DNA of 64,000 nucleotides from Coptis chinensis. Lineage: Eukaryota; Streptophyta; Magnoliopsida; Ranunculales; Ranunculaceae. Under the pieces are notes generated by a model. It made no database searches, had not been told where the DNA came from, and saw nothing but the letters and a program-made list of their open reading frames with translations. The stretch lies in contig CM027381.1 of assembly GCA_015680905.1 (NCBI GenBank), positions 496,001 to 560,000 on the forward strand, given 5' to 3'. Position numbers and translations under genes: made by a program. Shown one piece after another: positions 56,375-64,000 of this stretch (positions are counted from its first letter, which is position 1; each line of letters starts with the position of its first letter).

Positions 56375-56780
56375 ACGCCACGGTCCAAAACCGTGGGAAA
56401 AGCCCTTTTCCCACGGTTTTGGACCGCGTCTGAGGACCGTGGGCTTTTTGTAAGGCGTCGGGAATGGTGATGCCGACAGTCATGACCGCCGGTAAAGCCC
56501 ACCAATAGCGACGGTCTTTAAGGCCGGTCATTGCCGTCGGTATTGCCACGGTTTTAAACCGTAGGAAAAGCCCGTCGGAAAAGGTTAGTATTTCCCACGG
56601 TTTGAATTAAGTAGGTAAAGATTAGTTTTACCGACGCTTGTAGTCCGTGGGGAAAGATATTTCCTACGGTCTTAGCGTGGGCTTTGGTGTTTTGCGTAGT
56701 GAATTTTGGTTTTGGCGGTTGTTATTTGACCGTGGGTAAAGTGCACCTAACCGTGGGAAAAGTTCTTTCCAGACGGCTAT
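56375..56780. repeat. Left subterminal repeats of the CACTA
   Basis: Many copies of CCGTGGG, CCCACGG and ACCGTGG-type motifs in both orientations. In this superfamily such repeats bind the element's accessory protein (as for TNPA in En/Spm). Confidence 0.75.
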
Positions 56781-57054
56781 GGGCGTGGCAGAGTTATTTA
56801 TTTATTTTTTAAAAATATTGATATTTTAATTCCTATTTCACCCGCAAATCGGCAATCAAGCGAGACCTAGCAAATTAATTAAATATTGTAAGCTTTCGTC
56901 AATTATCTCGATTTCTCTTTCAACATAGTAGGATCTACAACTTTTAGAGAACAAAATAAAACTGAAAATAATAAAAGGGACAAAGCTACAAAGATGACAA
57001 AGTGGATTAAAAACCAAATCACAAACACCGATGAACTCGAAGAAGAAAGAGCAT

Positions 57055-57139
57055 TCAGCCATTTAAAGCAGACTTATAGTGGTTCTCGCCGATTGTTGTG
57101 TAAATCACGCCTTCATTTTCCAAGAATCCGATAGATTCC
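57055..57139 (-). pseudogene. Captured RPA2 last exon (C-terminal winged helix end)
   Basis: The minus strand encodes SIGFLENEGVIYTTIGENHY and then KSALNG followed by a TGA at 57055-57057. The pattern (A)I.FL..EG.IY(S/T)TI...H(Y/F)KSA is the C-terminal end of the replication protein A 32-kDa subunit. An AG acceptor directly precedes it at 57140-57141. It belongs with the RPA2 exons at 59779-60310 but is separated from them by DUF668 and NOP53 fragments. The host protein binds ssDNA in replication and repair; this copy is a transposon-borne fragment. Confidence 0.75.
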
Positions 57140-57584
57140 CTACACATACCAAAAAAGGGGCAAACGTTTGCTTAAATGCCCCGTGTCAAATGATTGAATA
57201 CCAAAATCAGAAATGCAAGGTGTCCTAAACATAGTTATAAAATACTATAACTAGCAGCATATCGATAGTAAGTCCCTCCCCCGAATAGGATGCATCCTCC
57301 CTCAGATACAACATTGGAGTTCCCAAGTTGCTTAACTTAAGAGTGAGTGAATATATTTCAGATTTCCCTTAAAGCCCGTTGTAAAGATATAATCTTCCAA
57401 CAATCTAAGTTTAGGCAAAATTGGAAAGAGGTTCTAAACATAGTTATAAAATACATCAAACTTAAATATAATTAACATCTTGATGTACTTTATATCCCAT
57501 AAAATCCCATCTCCAAATAAACTCTATAAAAACTATTAAGAGTAATACCTATATGTTCACATAAAATAGGAGTGCTTAACATGT
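57140..57584. other. Unassigned interior of CACTA
   Basis: AT-rich, intron-like. A short duplicated phrase (AACATAGTTATAAAATAC, near 57229 and 57439) is present. No exon recognised. Confidence 0.4.
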
Positions 57585-58360
57585 AGTTCCAGGTGGTTCG
57601 ACTTCAACTGCCGGAATAAGGGATGGCTTGGACTTCACGTACAAAAACTTCTCAATTAGTAAATAAACAAACTTCCATCAAAGATAGACAATACTCCCTG
57701 ATTCTCAAAATCTCTTCAATATTTTAAAAATAGAGAAAACAATAGAGAAAGAAACACTACAACTAAAGTACTAAACCGCCACCCAAGAGAAATAAAAATA
57801 CACATTGCCCTTTGAGTAACATGTTTCAAAATAGTTTAAATTTTTCTGATCTCTTCACACACACACCTCGTGGTGGCAAAGAGAGAGCAACTAAGCCATT
57901 AGAACTTGACAAAAAAATGATGACATCATACCTTTTACGGCCTTGACATTTTCTTCATCTGCAAGAAAAAAAGAATCTCACTCGGACCCTTGTAATCACA
58001 GAGTACCAAACATGCGAAAAACTAGGACCACGATAAGATAAAATGAAAAATTGGTTATTAAGATGATACCTTTAGTATCCCACAAGTCAACCATTCCAGA
58101 TACTTGACCCTGTTGAATGTCAAAAGATAGAAATGGAATCAAGAAACGGCTGCTTTAGAACATAAATCAACAACCTCCTCTAAGTAAATAATTACTCTCT
58201 TACCTTAGAAACATCTTTGGTTGTTTCAACAACCACTCTCCGTGCTTTCTTGGATTTCTTGAGGATTGAAGATGGGACAGTACAACAAATGGATTTTTCT
58301 GCAACGATCTATCGCGAATGGAGATTCTTGTCGATTTTTCTCTTCACCGAGAAATCTAGC
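57585..58360 (-). pseudogene. Captured NOP53/SMO4-like gene fragment with introns
   Basis: Minus strand, in order: a degenerate SVKRKIDKN (about 58325-58350) and LQKNPFV, then PSSILKKSKKARRVVVE and TTKDVSK ending at a GTAAGA donor (58204); a small exon GQVSGMVDLWDTK (about 58070-58108, AG before, GT after); DEENVKAVK (about 57933-57957, AG and GT borders); and VKSKPSLIPAVEVEPPGT (57585-57638). VKRKIEK, LQKNPFV..VPSS, .MVDLW and SKP..IPAVEVEPPG are hallmarks of plant NOP53 (SMO4), a nucleolar 60S biogenesis factor. Kept splice borders show genomic rather than mRNA capture. Frame breaks occur near 58290. Confidence 0.75.
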
Positions 58361-59137
58361 GAAAGAAAATATTACATAAGATCTTTTATAGAACGCAGAC
58401 TCACATTGAGTGGCCTCTTTACGAGCAATGTTAGCTTTCATAAGATCTCAGAAGCGCTTCGCAAAACCTCAATTCCATTTGCTCAAAGGCAATAGTCATT
58501 CTCGATTTGAAAAGCATTTGTAATCCCAATCGATGATCTTTCCATCAAGAATCCCATACACATGTATGGTTGTTAATATAGACATCCTCCTCATACTTAC
58601 TTCTTGGAAGTCTTGTCTCTCCTGCAAATACCATATATATGTGAGAACGACTACATCTCAAAATCATCAAAATTTAGAAAAAAACCGAAATACGATAAAT
58701 ATAAGAGTTGTTACAAATGATAGACCAGTCCTAAAACAAATTGAGGGGGCATTAATCCATAAAAGGATTTAAAATCACTAAAATATCATAGAAAATTCCA
58801 ATGGGATTAAACATATTACATAGAGGATTAAATAAAAAATCAAGATCGAACACAAAGATGCGATAGAGGATTACATAAAGATATCATTAGAAAATTCCAA
58901 TGAGATTAAACATATTACATCCAACCAAATAATAACTACTAGCTTTACTAGACCAAAAGTTGCATATCATAGACAAAGAAGTAAGCAGATTGCAAAGCAA
59001 CTATTGATAGATCTTTAGTCATTAATTAGTTTGCTTTACTCGTTCTCCATAAAAAGCTCTCCATATGTATTTCCCACGTAAATTGGCAACAATCAAGACC
59101 GATGTAATGGTCTCTTCTCAACCCATTACCAAATGAC
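58361..59137. other. Unassigned interior of CACTA between gene fragments
   Basis: The minus strand shows MTIAFEQMELRFCEALLRSY and ANIARKEATQCESAFYKRS-type pieces (58370-58530) that could be exon remnants of unknown origin. A possible 21-nt micro-exon with AG/GT borders lies near 58602-58622. A segment with ATTAGAAAATTCCAATGAGATT is partly duplicated (58790-58920). Confidence 0.4.
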
Positions 59138-59778
59138 TTAATAATCGAAAAGTCGGCTATCTTGACCTTCATGCTCGATATCATCATCTGGCATTGTTAC
59201 CGGCCGAATCGCTAAAACGAAGGCATTCTGTAAAAAGCCTCCTGGGCTAGCTCCGCATGGAAAAGTGACATTTTCTCGATTGAAAGGAAGGGGACTTCTT
59301 TGTGGTGTCGGCCCAAGTCGAAAGTGTGTCCCCTTTCTCTCTGGAATTCGCCATTGGTCCCGAATTATAAGCACCGGACCTGCTAGAAGCTAAAGCGATG
59401 TAATGGTCCCGAAGCCATTTGACGATTCCGTCCGGACATCTATAGGACTGTAAAGCAAAGGCGCTTCATTCGAACAAAAGAAGACCCCCTTTGCCGAATA
59501 AAACTCCGACAAACACCCAGCAGACTCGACCCGTACGACAGAATCCCCAAATAGAGTACATAACCGAGCAAAGATCATACAAATTATCCTAGCCAACAAC
59601 CCAACAATCTTATCATAAGTCTGATTCCACAACGAAACATCTTTAAGATGCCTAACATCCTGCTTATGCCACGTCAATTTCTGCTAAAACACTCTCCGAC
59701 TCTCCTCATGTTGATTCTGTTGAAGCTTCCTCGACGTCTGTTCCAACTCATTCAAAACTTGACTCTCATTATAAATAT
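59138..59778 (-). pseudogene. Captured DUF668 (PSI1-like) gene fragment
   Basis: The minus strand encodes YNESQVLNELEQTSRKLQQN, HEESRRVF, a TAG, then LTWHKQDVRHLKDVSLWNQ and TYDKIVGLLARIICMIFARL, FGDSVVRVESAGCLSEFYSA (59390-59677), and in the next frame RIPERKGTHFRLGPTP with VTFPCGASPGG and PDDDIEHEG (59138-59374). L.W..Q.V.HLK..SLWN.T.DK.V.LLAR is typical of plant proteins with DUF3475 and DUF668 (PSK SIMULATOR 1 relatives). About 210 residues of the middle region are present. It has one stop and one frameshift. The left (5') edge joins directly to an RPA2 exon at 59779. Confidence 0.78.
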
Positions 59779-60160
59779 TCAACGTACATTCCATCTCTAA
59801 AGATCAACATACAAACAAAAGAAAAGGCAATTAAGTAATTAAATTATTACTCTAAAAATAAACTGATAGGAACCCACTTACTGTATTTGTTCCATTTCCT
59901 TCGAATCAATGCTCTCATTCAACCAAAATACAAATAAAAAAAAAAAATTATAACTATAAACAATTCTTGCTTTCATTTCTTACAATGGGATGGTTTGTTG
60001 ACTAAAGGCATGACTTATATCTACTTAAGGAAAACTCACCATCTGTGGCAAACAAGACGCCCAGTGCCATCATCAATAGAGAAAGAAACATCTGTAGCCC
60101 TTTCAACTCTATCGTAAAACCATCCCAACCAACTTAATCTAATAACAAAAACAAAAAACA

Positions 60161-60221
<61 letters not shown>

Positions 60222-60310
60222 TAATAAAAAATAAAGGGTGATAAAAATAAATAGAGTTTGAGAAATTTACATTATTGACATCAATACCGTCAATCGACTA
60301 TATTACATTA
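59779..60310 (-). pseudogene. Captured RPA2 exons (OB-fold part) with introns
   Basis: Minus strand, in order: SIDGIDVNNV (about 60265-60300); LVGMV and, one base shifted, YDRVERATDVSFSIDDGTGR and LVCHRW (about 60036-60130) ending at a GTGAGT donor; LNESIDSKEMEQI (about 59886-59925) with a GTAAGT donor; and DGMYV (about 59783-59800) after a TTTAG acceptor. ERATDV.F..DDGTGRI.C.RW and KEME.I.DG.YV are signatures of the replication protein A 32-kDa subunit. The exon-intron structure is kept. The fragment stops at the DUF668 junction; its own last exon lies at 57055-57139. Confidence 0.82.
60164..60218. repeat. (AT)n microsatellite in CACTA
   Basis: About 27 AT dinucleotides, inside an intron of the captured RPA2 copy. 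Confidence 0.95.
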
Positions 60311-60339
60311 TTGACATCACTTGCCGTAGTTTCTTGACC

Positions 60340-60425
60340 TGTCCATTAAGTTTTCCTTCCCATGATCTCGCCACCAGTTTGGGTTGTAAATGAGGTCTCT
60401 CCAAGAGCTCTCCACAGACTCTATC
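60340..60425 (-). pseudogene. Possible captured OSB-type (PDF motif) fragment
   Basis: The minus strand reads SSWRDLIYNPNWWRDHGKEN (about 60350-60412) and, one frame on, KLNGQVKKLRQ. The organellar ssDNA-binding proteins (OSB) of plants have a motif of the form W..L..NP..WWD.R..KL.GLV.P.YPDF. The Trp pair and KLNG fit, while the PDF end is lost. Short and frameshifted, so uncertain. It could instead be chance. Confidence 0.42.
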
Positions 60426-61734
60426 TTTCACCCCATTCTTTGGAAAAAAAAAAAAGTAACTTCGCCGTGCAACAAAAAACTAATCAACTGGAGATTATTT
60501 CATGGACATGTCCAGACCAGTAAAACTAATCAACTAAAGATTAACTCATAGCACATGCCCAGACTCTAGACTAGTCAAACAAATCAAATATTCATAACAA
60601 CTGTCCAGACTAGTAAAACTAATCAAACTTTAAAAAGCAAGTAAAGTGACTAGTAATGACTAATCACCAATATCTCCAATTCGACCTTCTAAAATCCATA
60701 GGCTATCTCACAAATTAATAGACAATCAGAACATTATATCATAAGTGAATGTATCGAGACTTGTCCCTGAAATTACAGCAACCATTTTTTAAATTGACAT
60801 GAGCAGTTCTATACGGGGGATGGTTGGTAGCTCTAATGTTCCAACAACAAGCACTACAAGCAGTTCTATCTGTGGAATTTGGTATTACATAAATACAAAA
60901 CATAAATAGAAATTTTTACCTTGAATAAAGGTTGCACTTTGAGGACAATCGAACAACTGAGGTGTTTGGTCGAGAGATAGATTAGGTCTTGATTAAAAAC
61001 ATCACTTTCAAGTAAAGGTCGAATTACGGAGTTTAACATTTCAGAAATAGCATAATGAAGCGGCAAGAGAATAATAAAAAAGAAAAGAAACACACAATCC
61101 AAAACAAGTCATGATTTCAATACAAAGTAAAACAGTAAAAACATATTCATAAAATAAAACCCAACAAAAAGATATAAAACCCTAAAAAAAAAATGGTTCT
61201 GAAACATGACATGGCGATCGGTTAATATAAATTTAGAGAGAAAAAGAGAATAGGGAATGAATACTACTTTGATAACAACAACATCTAATATTAGATTAAA
61301 AAAAAAAAAAAAAAATCAAATAAAAATCAATGTTTAATAGCATAATAAGTCACTTTCAATTTGTAATGGAGGAATCGCGTTCGAGAAGAGAAACGAAGCT
61401 TGTAATCCCTTTCCCACTTAGTAAATCCTAAAAAAATTTAAATTGAAAAATTAGTTCTCCCAGTTTTGGCAAAAAAAAATCGGTGCTTGAAAAAAAAATC
61501 AGTGCTTGAAAAAAAAAATCGGTGCTTGAAATACCTTCTTGAGATGAGAGAAGAAGGAAGAGAAAAGAAAAAATAGGGTTGAGTGGCGGTGGGGGATGAA
61601 GTGTTTTAATTTTTGCTGTTGGCGGTGGGAGATGAGAGAAGAAATAATGATCCGGTCTTTTCTTTTCTTTTTTAGAACTGCATTGGCAGTGGGAGGGAAG
61701 CAAGTGGTCACCGCCCAAACTTTTCAGCTCTAAG
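60426..61734. other. Unassigned right interior of CACTA
   Basis: AT-rich. A partly duplicated phrase with CCAGACTAGTAAAACTAATCAA-like sequence recurs at 60510-60640. A 78-residue minus frame (60866-61102) with LNSVIRPLLESDVFNQDLIY has a GT border and might contain an exon of unknown origin. No transposase motif. Confidence 0.4.
61467..61530. repeat. Three tandem copies of an A-rich 21-bp unit
   Basis: AAAAAATCGGTGCTTGA and variants, three in a row. Confidence 0.8.
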
Positions 61735-61950
61735 CCCACGGTCGAAACGCGTAGAAGAGGTGTCATGGTTAAAAAAATTGTACCCGACGGTTTTGGCCGT
61801 AGCTCCACCCACGGCCCAATTAAAGAGATAAACCGTGGCTAAAGGTATTAAAGGCACGAAATGAGAAAAAATGTATTTGCTACGGTCAAAATTCGTAGGA
61901 AACTATGCAAGGGTTTATGACCGTGGCTAAAAATACCGGGAATCCGTGGG
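61735..61950. repeat. Right subterminal repeats of the CACTA
   Basis: CCGTGG, CCCACGG and ACGGT motifs in both orientations, matching the left subterminal region. Confidence 0.72.
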
Positions 61951-61973
61951 GAAAAATCGATTTTCTTGTAGTG

Positions 61974-62689
61974 CTACCCAGTAGTCATTGCATTAGATTT
62001 GACTAAGGACCAGGAATCCAAGTTAGTAGCACTTTTAAAGGAATACAAGTCAGCCATAGGTTGGACAATTGATGATATCAAGGGGATCAGCCCTATGATA
62101 GTTCAACATAGGATTCATTTGGAAGAGGATTCCAAGACTTCTAAGCAACCACAGAGGAGGCTTAATCCAAAGATGAAGGAAGTAGTTCGAGAAGAGGACG
62201 TCAAACTCCTTGATGCCAGCATTATCTACCCTAATTCTGATAGTCAATGGGTTAGTCCAGTTCAAGTTGTGCCGAAGAAGTCTGGAACCACAGTAATCGA
62301 GAACGAGAATAATGAGTTGATTCCAACCAAGATTCATATTGGATGGAGAGTTTGCATCGACTACAGGAAACTAATAGCGCATCAAGGAAAGACCATTTTC
62401 CATTGCCATTCATCGATCAGATGTTAGAAAGAATAGCTGGACAAGCTTACTACTGCTTTCTTGATGGTTACTCAGGATATTTTCAGATCCATATTCACCC
62501 TAGGACAAAGAGAAAACAAAATTCACATGTCCTTTTGAGGATTGTCTGCACCATCTCTCCTTAGTCCTTAAACGCTGTTGCGATACCAACTTAGTTCAGA
62601 ACTGGGAAAAGTGTCACTTCATGGTAAAGGAAGGGATAGTGTTGGGTCACCAAGTTTTAAAGGAAGGAATTCTAGTAGATCGAGCAAAA
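61974..62689 (+). pseudogene. RT of element A2, right of CACTA, with catalytic loop deleted
   Basis: The frame 61999-62427 has LVALLKEYKSAIGWTIDDIK, LNPKMKEVVREEDVKLLDAS and VPKKSGTTV, then shifts. 62343-62564 has QMLERIAGQAYYCFLDGYSG with the first catalytic Asp. After the TCPF equivalent (62525-62535) the sequence jumps to DCLHHLSLVLKRC-like sequence. The MPFGLCNAP block and the FMDD loop are missing. It ends VKEGIVLGHQVLKEGILVDR (62621-62680), and the remaining thumb, RNase H and integrase are absent. This copy cannot make an active RT. Confidence 0.85.
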
Positions 62690-63019
62690 ATGTCTACAGG
62701 AAGTAAGCATGCTGTCGAAAGATCAGTTTTGAGATGGAAACCTAAGTATCCCCCACCTCTTAGTTTATGGGATGTACTCCCTGTTGACCTTCAAAGGAAG
62801 ATTATTTCAATGGCTCGTGTAGGGCTCAGTAAAAGTCCATTTGCACATAAAAGGAGAGTGCGTAAGCTAGGTTGTTGTAAGAATTGCCATTCTGAAACTT
62901 GTCCTGAGTTACAACCATTAAGAGAAAATTGTTGGTACAAGGTATACATTTGTCAATCACATGCTGAGAGAGATCAGAAGAATTCCTACAAAGTGGAACC
63001 TAGTGGATGGGAATACTAG
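62690..63019 (+). CDS. Small Cys-rich post-pol ORF of element A2 (109 residues)
   Basis: Complete from ATG (62690) to TAG (63017-63019). N-terminal part: MSTGSKHAVERSVLRWKPKY, PPPLSLWDVLPVDLQRKIIS and SKSPFAHKRRVRKLG. C-terminal part: CCKNCHSETCPE, WYKVYICQSHAERDQ, and PSGWEY. D has the same ORF (28039-28383); A1 keeps only its two ends. A basic middle and CX2CX4C plus KVYXC Cys pattern suggest a small metal-binding, perhaps nucleic-acid-binding, protein; this is inference. No signal peptide or membrane segment. The start ATG is preceded by AGCAAAA and directly follows the deletion that removed RNase H and integrase. Not a family I can name; F-box-like LP..LQ..I is only a weak resemblance. 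Confidence 0.68.
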   Translation: MSTGSKHAVERSVLRWKPKYPPPLSLWDVLPVDLQRKIISMARVGLSKSPFAHKRRVRKLGCCKNCHSETCPELQPLRENCWYKVYICQSHAERDQKNSYKVEPSGWEY

Positions 63020-63112
63020 TCTTGAGGATCTGACTATAAATGACTCAAAAGTCTTGAGAATCTGACTTTAAAAGACTCACATTATGTCTTGGGGATCTGA
63101 CATAAAAAGACC
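63018..63112 (+). repeat. Array of three hairpin units, element A2
   Basis: Three units: AGTCTTGAGGATCTGACTAT with AAATGACT; AGTCTTGAGAATCTGACTTT with AAAAGACT; TGTCTTGGGGATCTGACATA with AAAAGACC. Ends pair in each. The TAG stop of the small ORF overlaps the first unit. Confidence 0.8.
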
Positions 63113-64000
63113 TAAAAATTTGTTTCTTGAACTAATTCTTGATATTCGGCATCAATGGTAATATCCTACCTTTTTCTCATCCATTTCATTTACTTCTTTA
63201 TACATTCAGGTCAATGCATGCATAAGTAGGGGGAAGGTGTACTTGAGAAATGAATTTCGAAAATTAGTTTTCAAAAACAAAAATATTTTTGTTTCTATAT
63301 CAGTAGCATGAGAAAAATGAATTTTAATGATGAGTCTGGGATATATATTCTATACTGCTTAGCGTTGAGTTTGATAGATAGTTGATATTATTAATTTCAT
63401 TACCGCTTAGACTATTTATTATGCTTGGACATAGTTCTTGTTAATAGAATTCTTTATCAAGGCACCACCATAATACTTGGTCAGTTTTGTGTACTTTTGC
63501 TAGAAGAGAGATTTAAACCCCTAGTAAATTGGAAGTAGAATTTTTAGACTTAGCCCGCGAGACTTAAGCTTTATACCCATTCTTTGGAGAGTTCTTACGA
63601 AAAATCCGAGTCTTAGTGACTCAACATCTTTTAGTTTTTATGTCGTTTGTAATATAGTCTCATTATTTGTTGATTTGGTTAATCACGAAGTGACATCAAC
63701 TGGGAGATAGCCATTAGGTCTTGTAGTCTATTCAAAAGCAGAGTATCATCTCGATAAGTCAAGTAGTGAACCCATTCAGCCTTTATCCCACCTAGTAAGA
63801 CCATCATGTTAAACCTTTTTGAGCCTCACAATAAGCCATTTTATTTCATAAAACCCTTTTACCCTTTACCCAACTCCGGACAAGGAGTATAGCCAAAATC
63901 TTTATCAGCCATACCCATATGTTTCGAGAATCTGAGGGGAACAAGGAGGAAGAAAGAGCACAAAAGGAAGATTACAAGGAAATATCGAGGAGAGATACAA
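63113..64000 (+). other. 3' non-coding region of element A2 (to window edge)
   Basis: Matches the first kilobase of the window in reverse. Contains a purine-rich AGTAGGGGGAAGGTG near 63227-63241. No conserved coding frame. Confidence 0.68.

Larger units (their letters stand above)
56354..61973. mobile_element. CACTA (En/Spm-type) transposon carrying plant gene fragments (Pack-CACTA)
   Basis: Ends are CACTACAAGAAAAT at the left and its inverse ATTTTCTTGTAGTG at the right, with a perfect 3-bp target duplication CTA (56351-56353 and 61974-61976). This is the CACTA hallmark. Both subterminal regions hold repeated CCGTGGG / CCCACGG motifs (56375-56780 and 61735-61950). No transposase frame was found, so it is probably non-autonomous. 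The interior holds minus-strand, intron-containing fragments of RPA2, a DUF668 protein and a NOP53 protein, perhaps also an OSB-type protein. The flanking A2 pol reads through cleanly when the element and one CTA are set aside. Confidence 0.92.
51396..64000 (+). mobile_element. Athila-like element A2, partial, with CACTA insertion and internal deletions
   Basis: Plus-strand copy of the A1 family. The 5' LTR (51396-52969) starts TGATAAGTGCTCAAAA and ends TTGTCA; the 3' LTR lies beyond the right edge. It contains leader, gag, protease, the N-terminal RT, and then, after the CACTA insertion, the RT palm with a deletion, no RNase H or integrase, the complete small Cys-rich ORF, the hairpin array and a long 3' region. 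The five bases before the LTR (CATGT) are the expected target duplication but cannot be checked here. Confidence 0.9.

Noticed and set aside
59138..59374. FVLAIRPVT as an RPA2 match (RPA2 has a similar S.RPVTD motif)
   Set aside because: It lies in a frame-shifted part that continues the DUF668 fragment; the surrounding residues (CGASPGG, DDDIEHEG) fit DUF668.
61428..61808. 126-residue minus-strand frame rich in Phe, Ser and Pro
   Set aside because: Low complexity, made of A-rich tandem units and subterminal repeats of the CACTA.
56354..61973. Search for a CACTA transposase
   Set aside because: No frame longer than about 130 codons and no recognisable transposase motif; treated as non-autonomous.
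1..64000. Intact host genes, tRNA, rRNA or CRISPR arrays
   Set aside because: None seen; every recognisable coding segment is part of a transposable element or a fragment carried by one.

Overview
This window is repeat-dense nuclear DNA from a flowering plant, probably a eudicot. I cannot name the species. The evidence is Athila-type Ty3/gypsy LTR retrotransposons with a tRNA-Asp-like primer site (TGGCGCC type), a plant L1-like LINE, a CACTA DNA transposon, and fragments of plant genes inside the CACTA. I found no intact host gene, tRNA, rRNA or CRISPR array. Almost every coding region is a decayed transposon polyprotein.

Layout. The oldest layer on the left three-quarters is one minus-strand LINE, now in three pieces: 48259-48700, 33219-35667 and 19075-19227. 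Three LTR elements sit in it. Element D (19228-33218, plus strand, target duplication CAACG) and element C (35668-48258, minus strand, target duplication CCACC) are complete. Element A1 (1-19074, minus strand) runs off the left edge. A fourth, complete element B (8559-18337, minus strand, target duplication AAGAA) sits in the 5' LTR of A1. From 48700 to 51395 is AT-rich DNA with no recognised gene. Element A2 (51396-64000, plus strand) is a second, oppositely oriented member of the A1 family and runs off the right edge. A 5.6-kb CACTA transposon (56354-61973, TSD CTA) interrupts its pol.

How the parts relate. A1, A2 and D carry gag, protease and at least some RT, RNase H and integrase. B and C carry gag and protease but both lack RT, RNase H and integrase and have lost the gag zinc knuckle. 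They look like a non-autonomous lineage mobilised in trans. All LTRs start with TGATAA (TGACAA-type at the other end in A), and B, C and D share 3' UTR structures. A2 and D carry an undescribed small Cys-rich ORF just after pol. Its stop codon lies within the first unit of a short inverted-repeat (hairpin) array. Single or paired hairpin units recur in B and C without that ORF.

The CACTA has no transposase that I can see. It carries minus-strand, intron-containing pieces of at least three plant genes: the replication protein A 32-kDa subunit, a DUF668/PSI1-like protein and a NOP53/SMO4-like ribosome-biogenesis factor. A possible OSB-type organellar ssDNA-binding fragment is also present. The RPA2 copy is split, with its 3' end lying beyond the two foreign fragments. 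This Pack-CACTA and the small ORF plus hairpin module are the two most interesting items.
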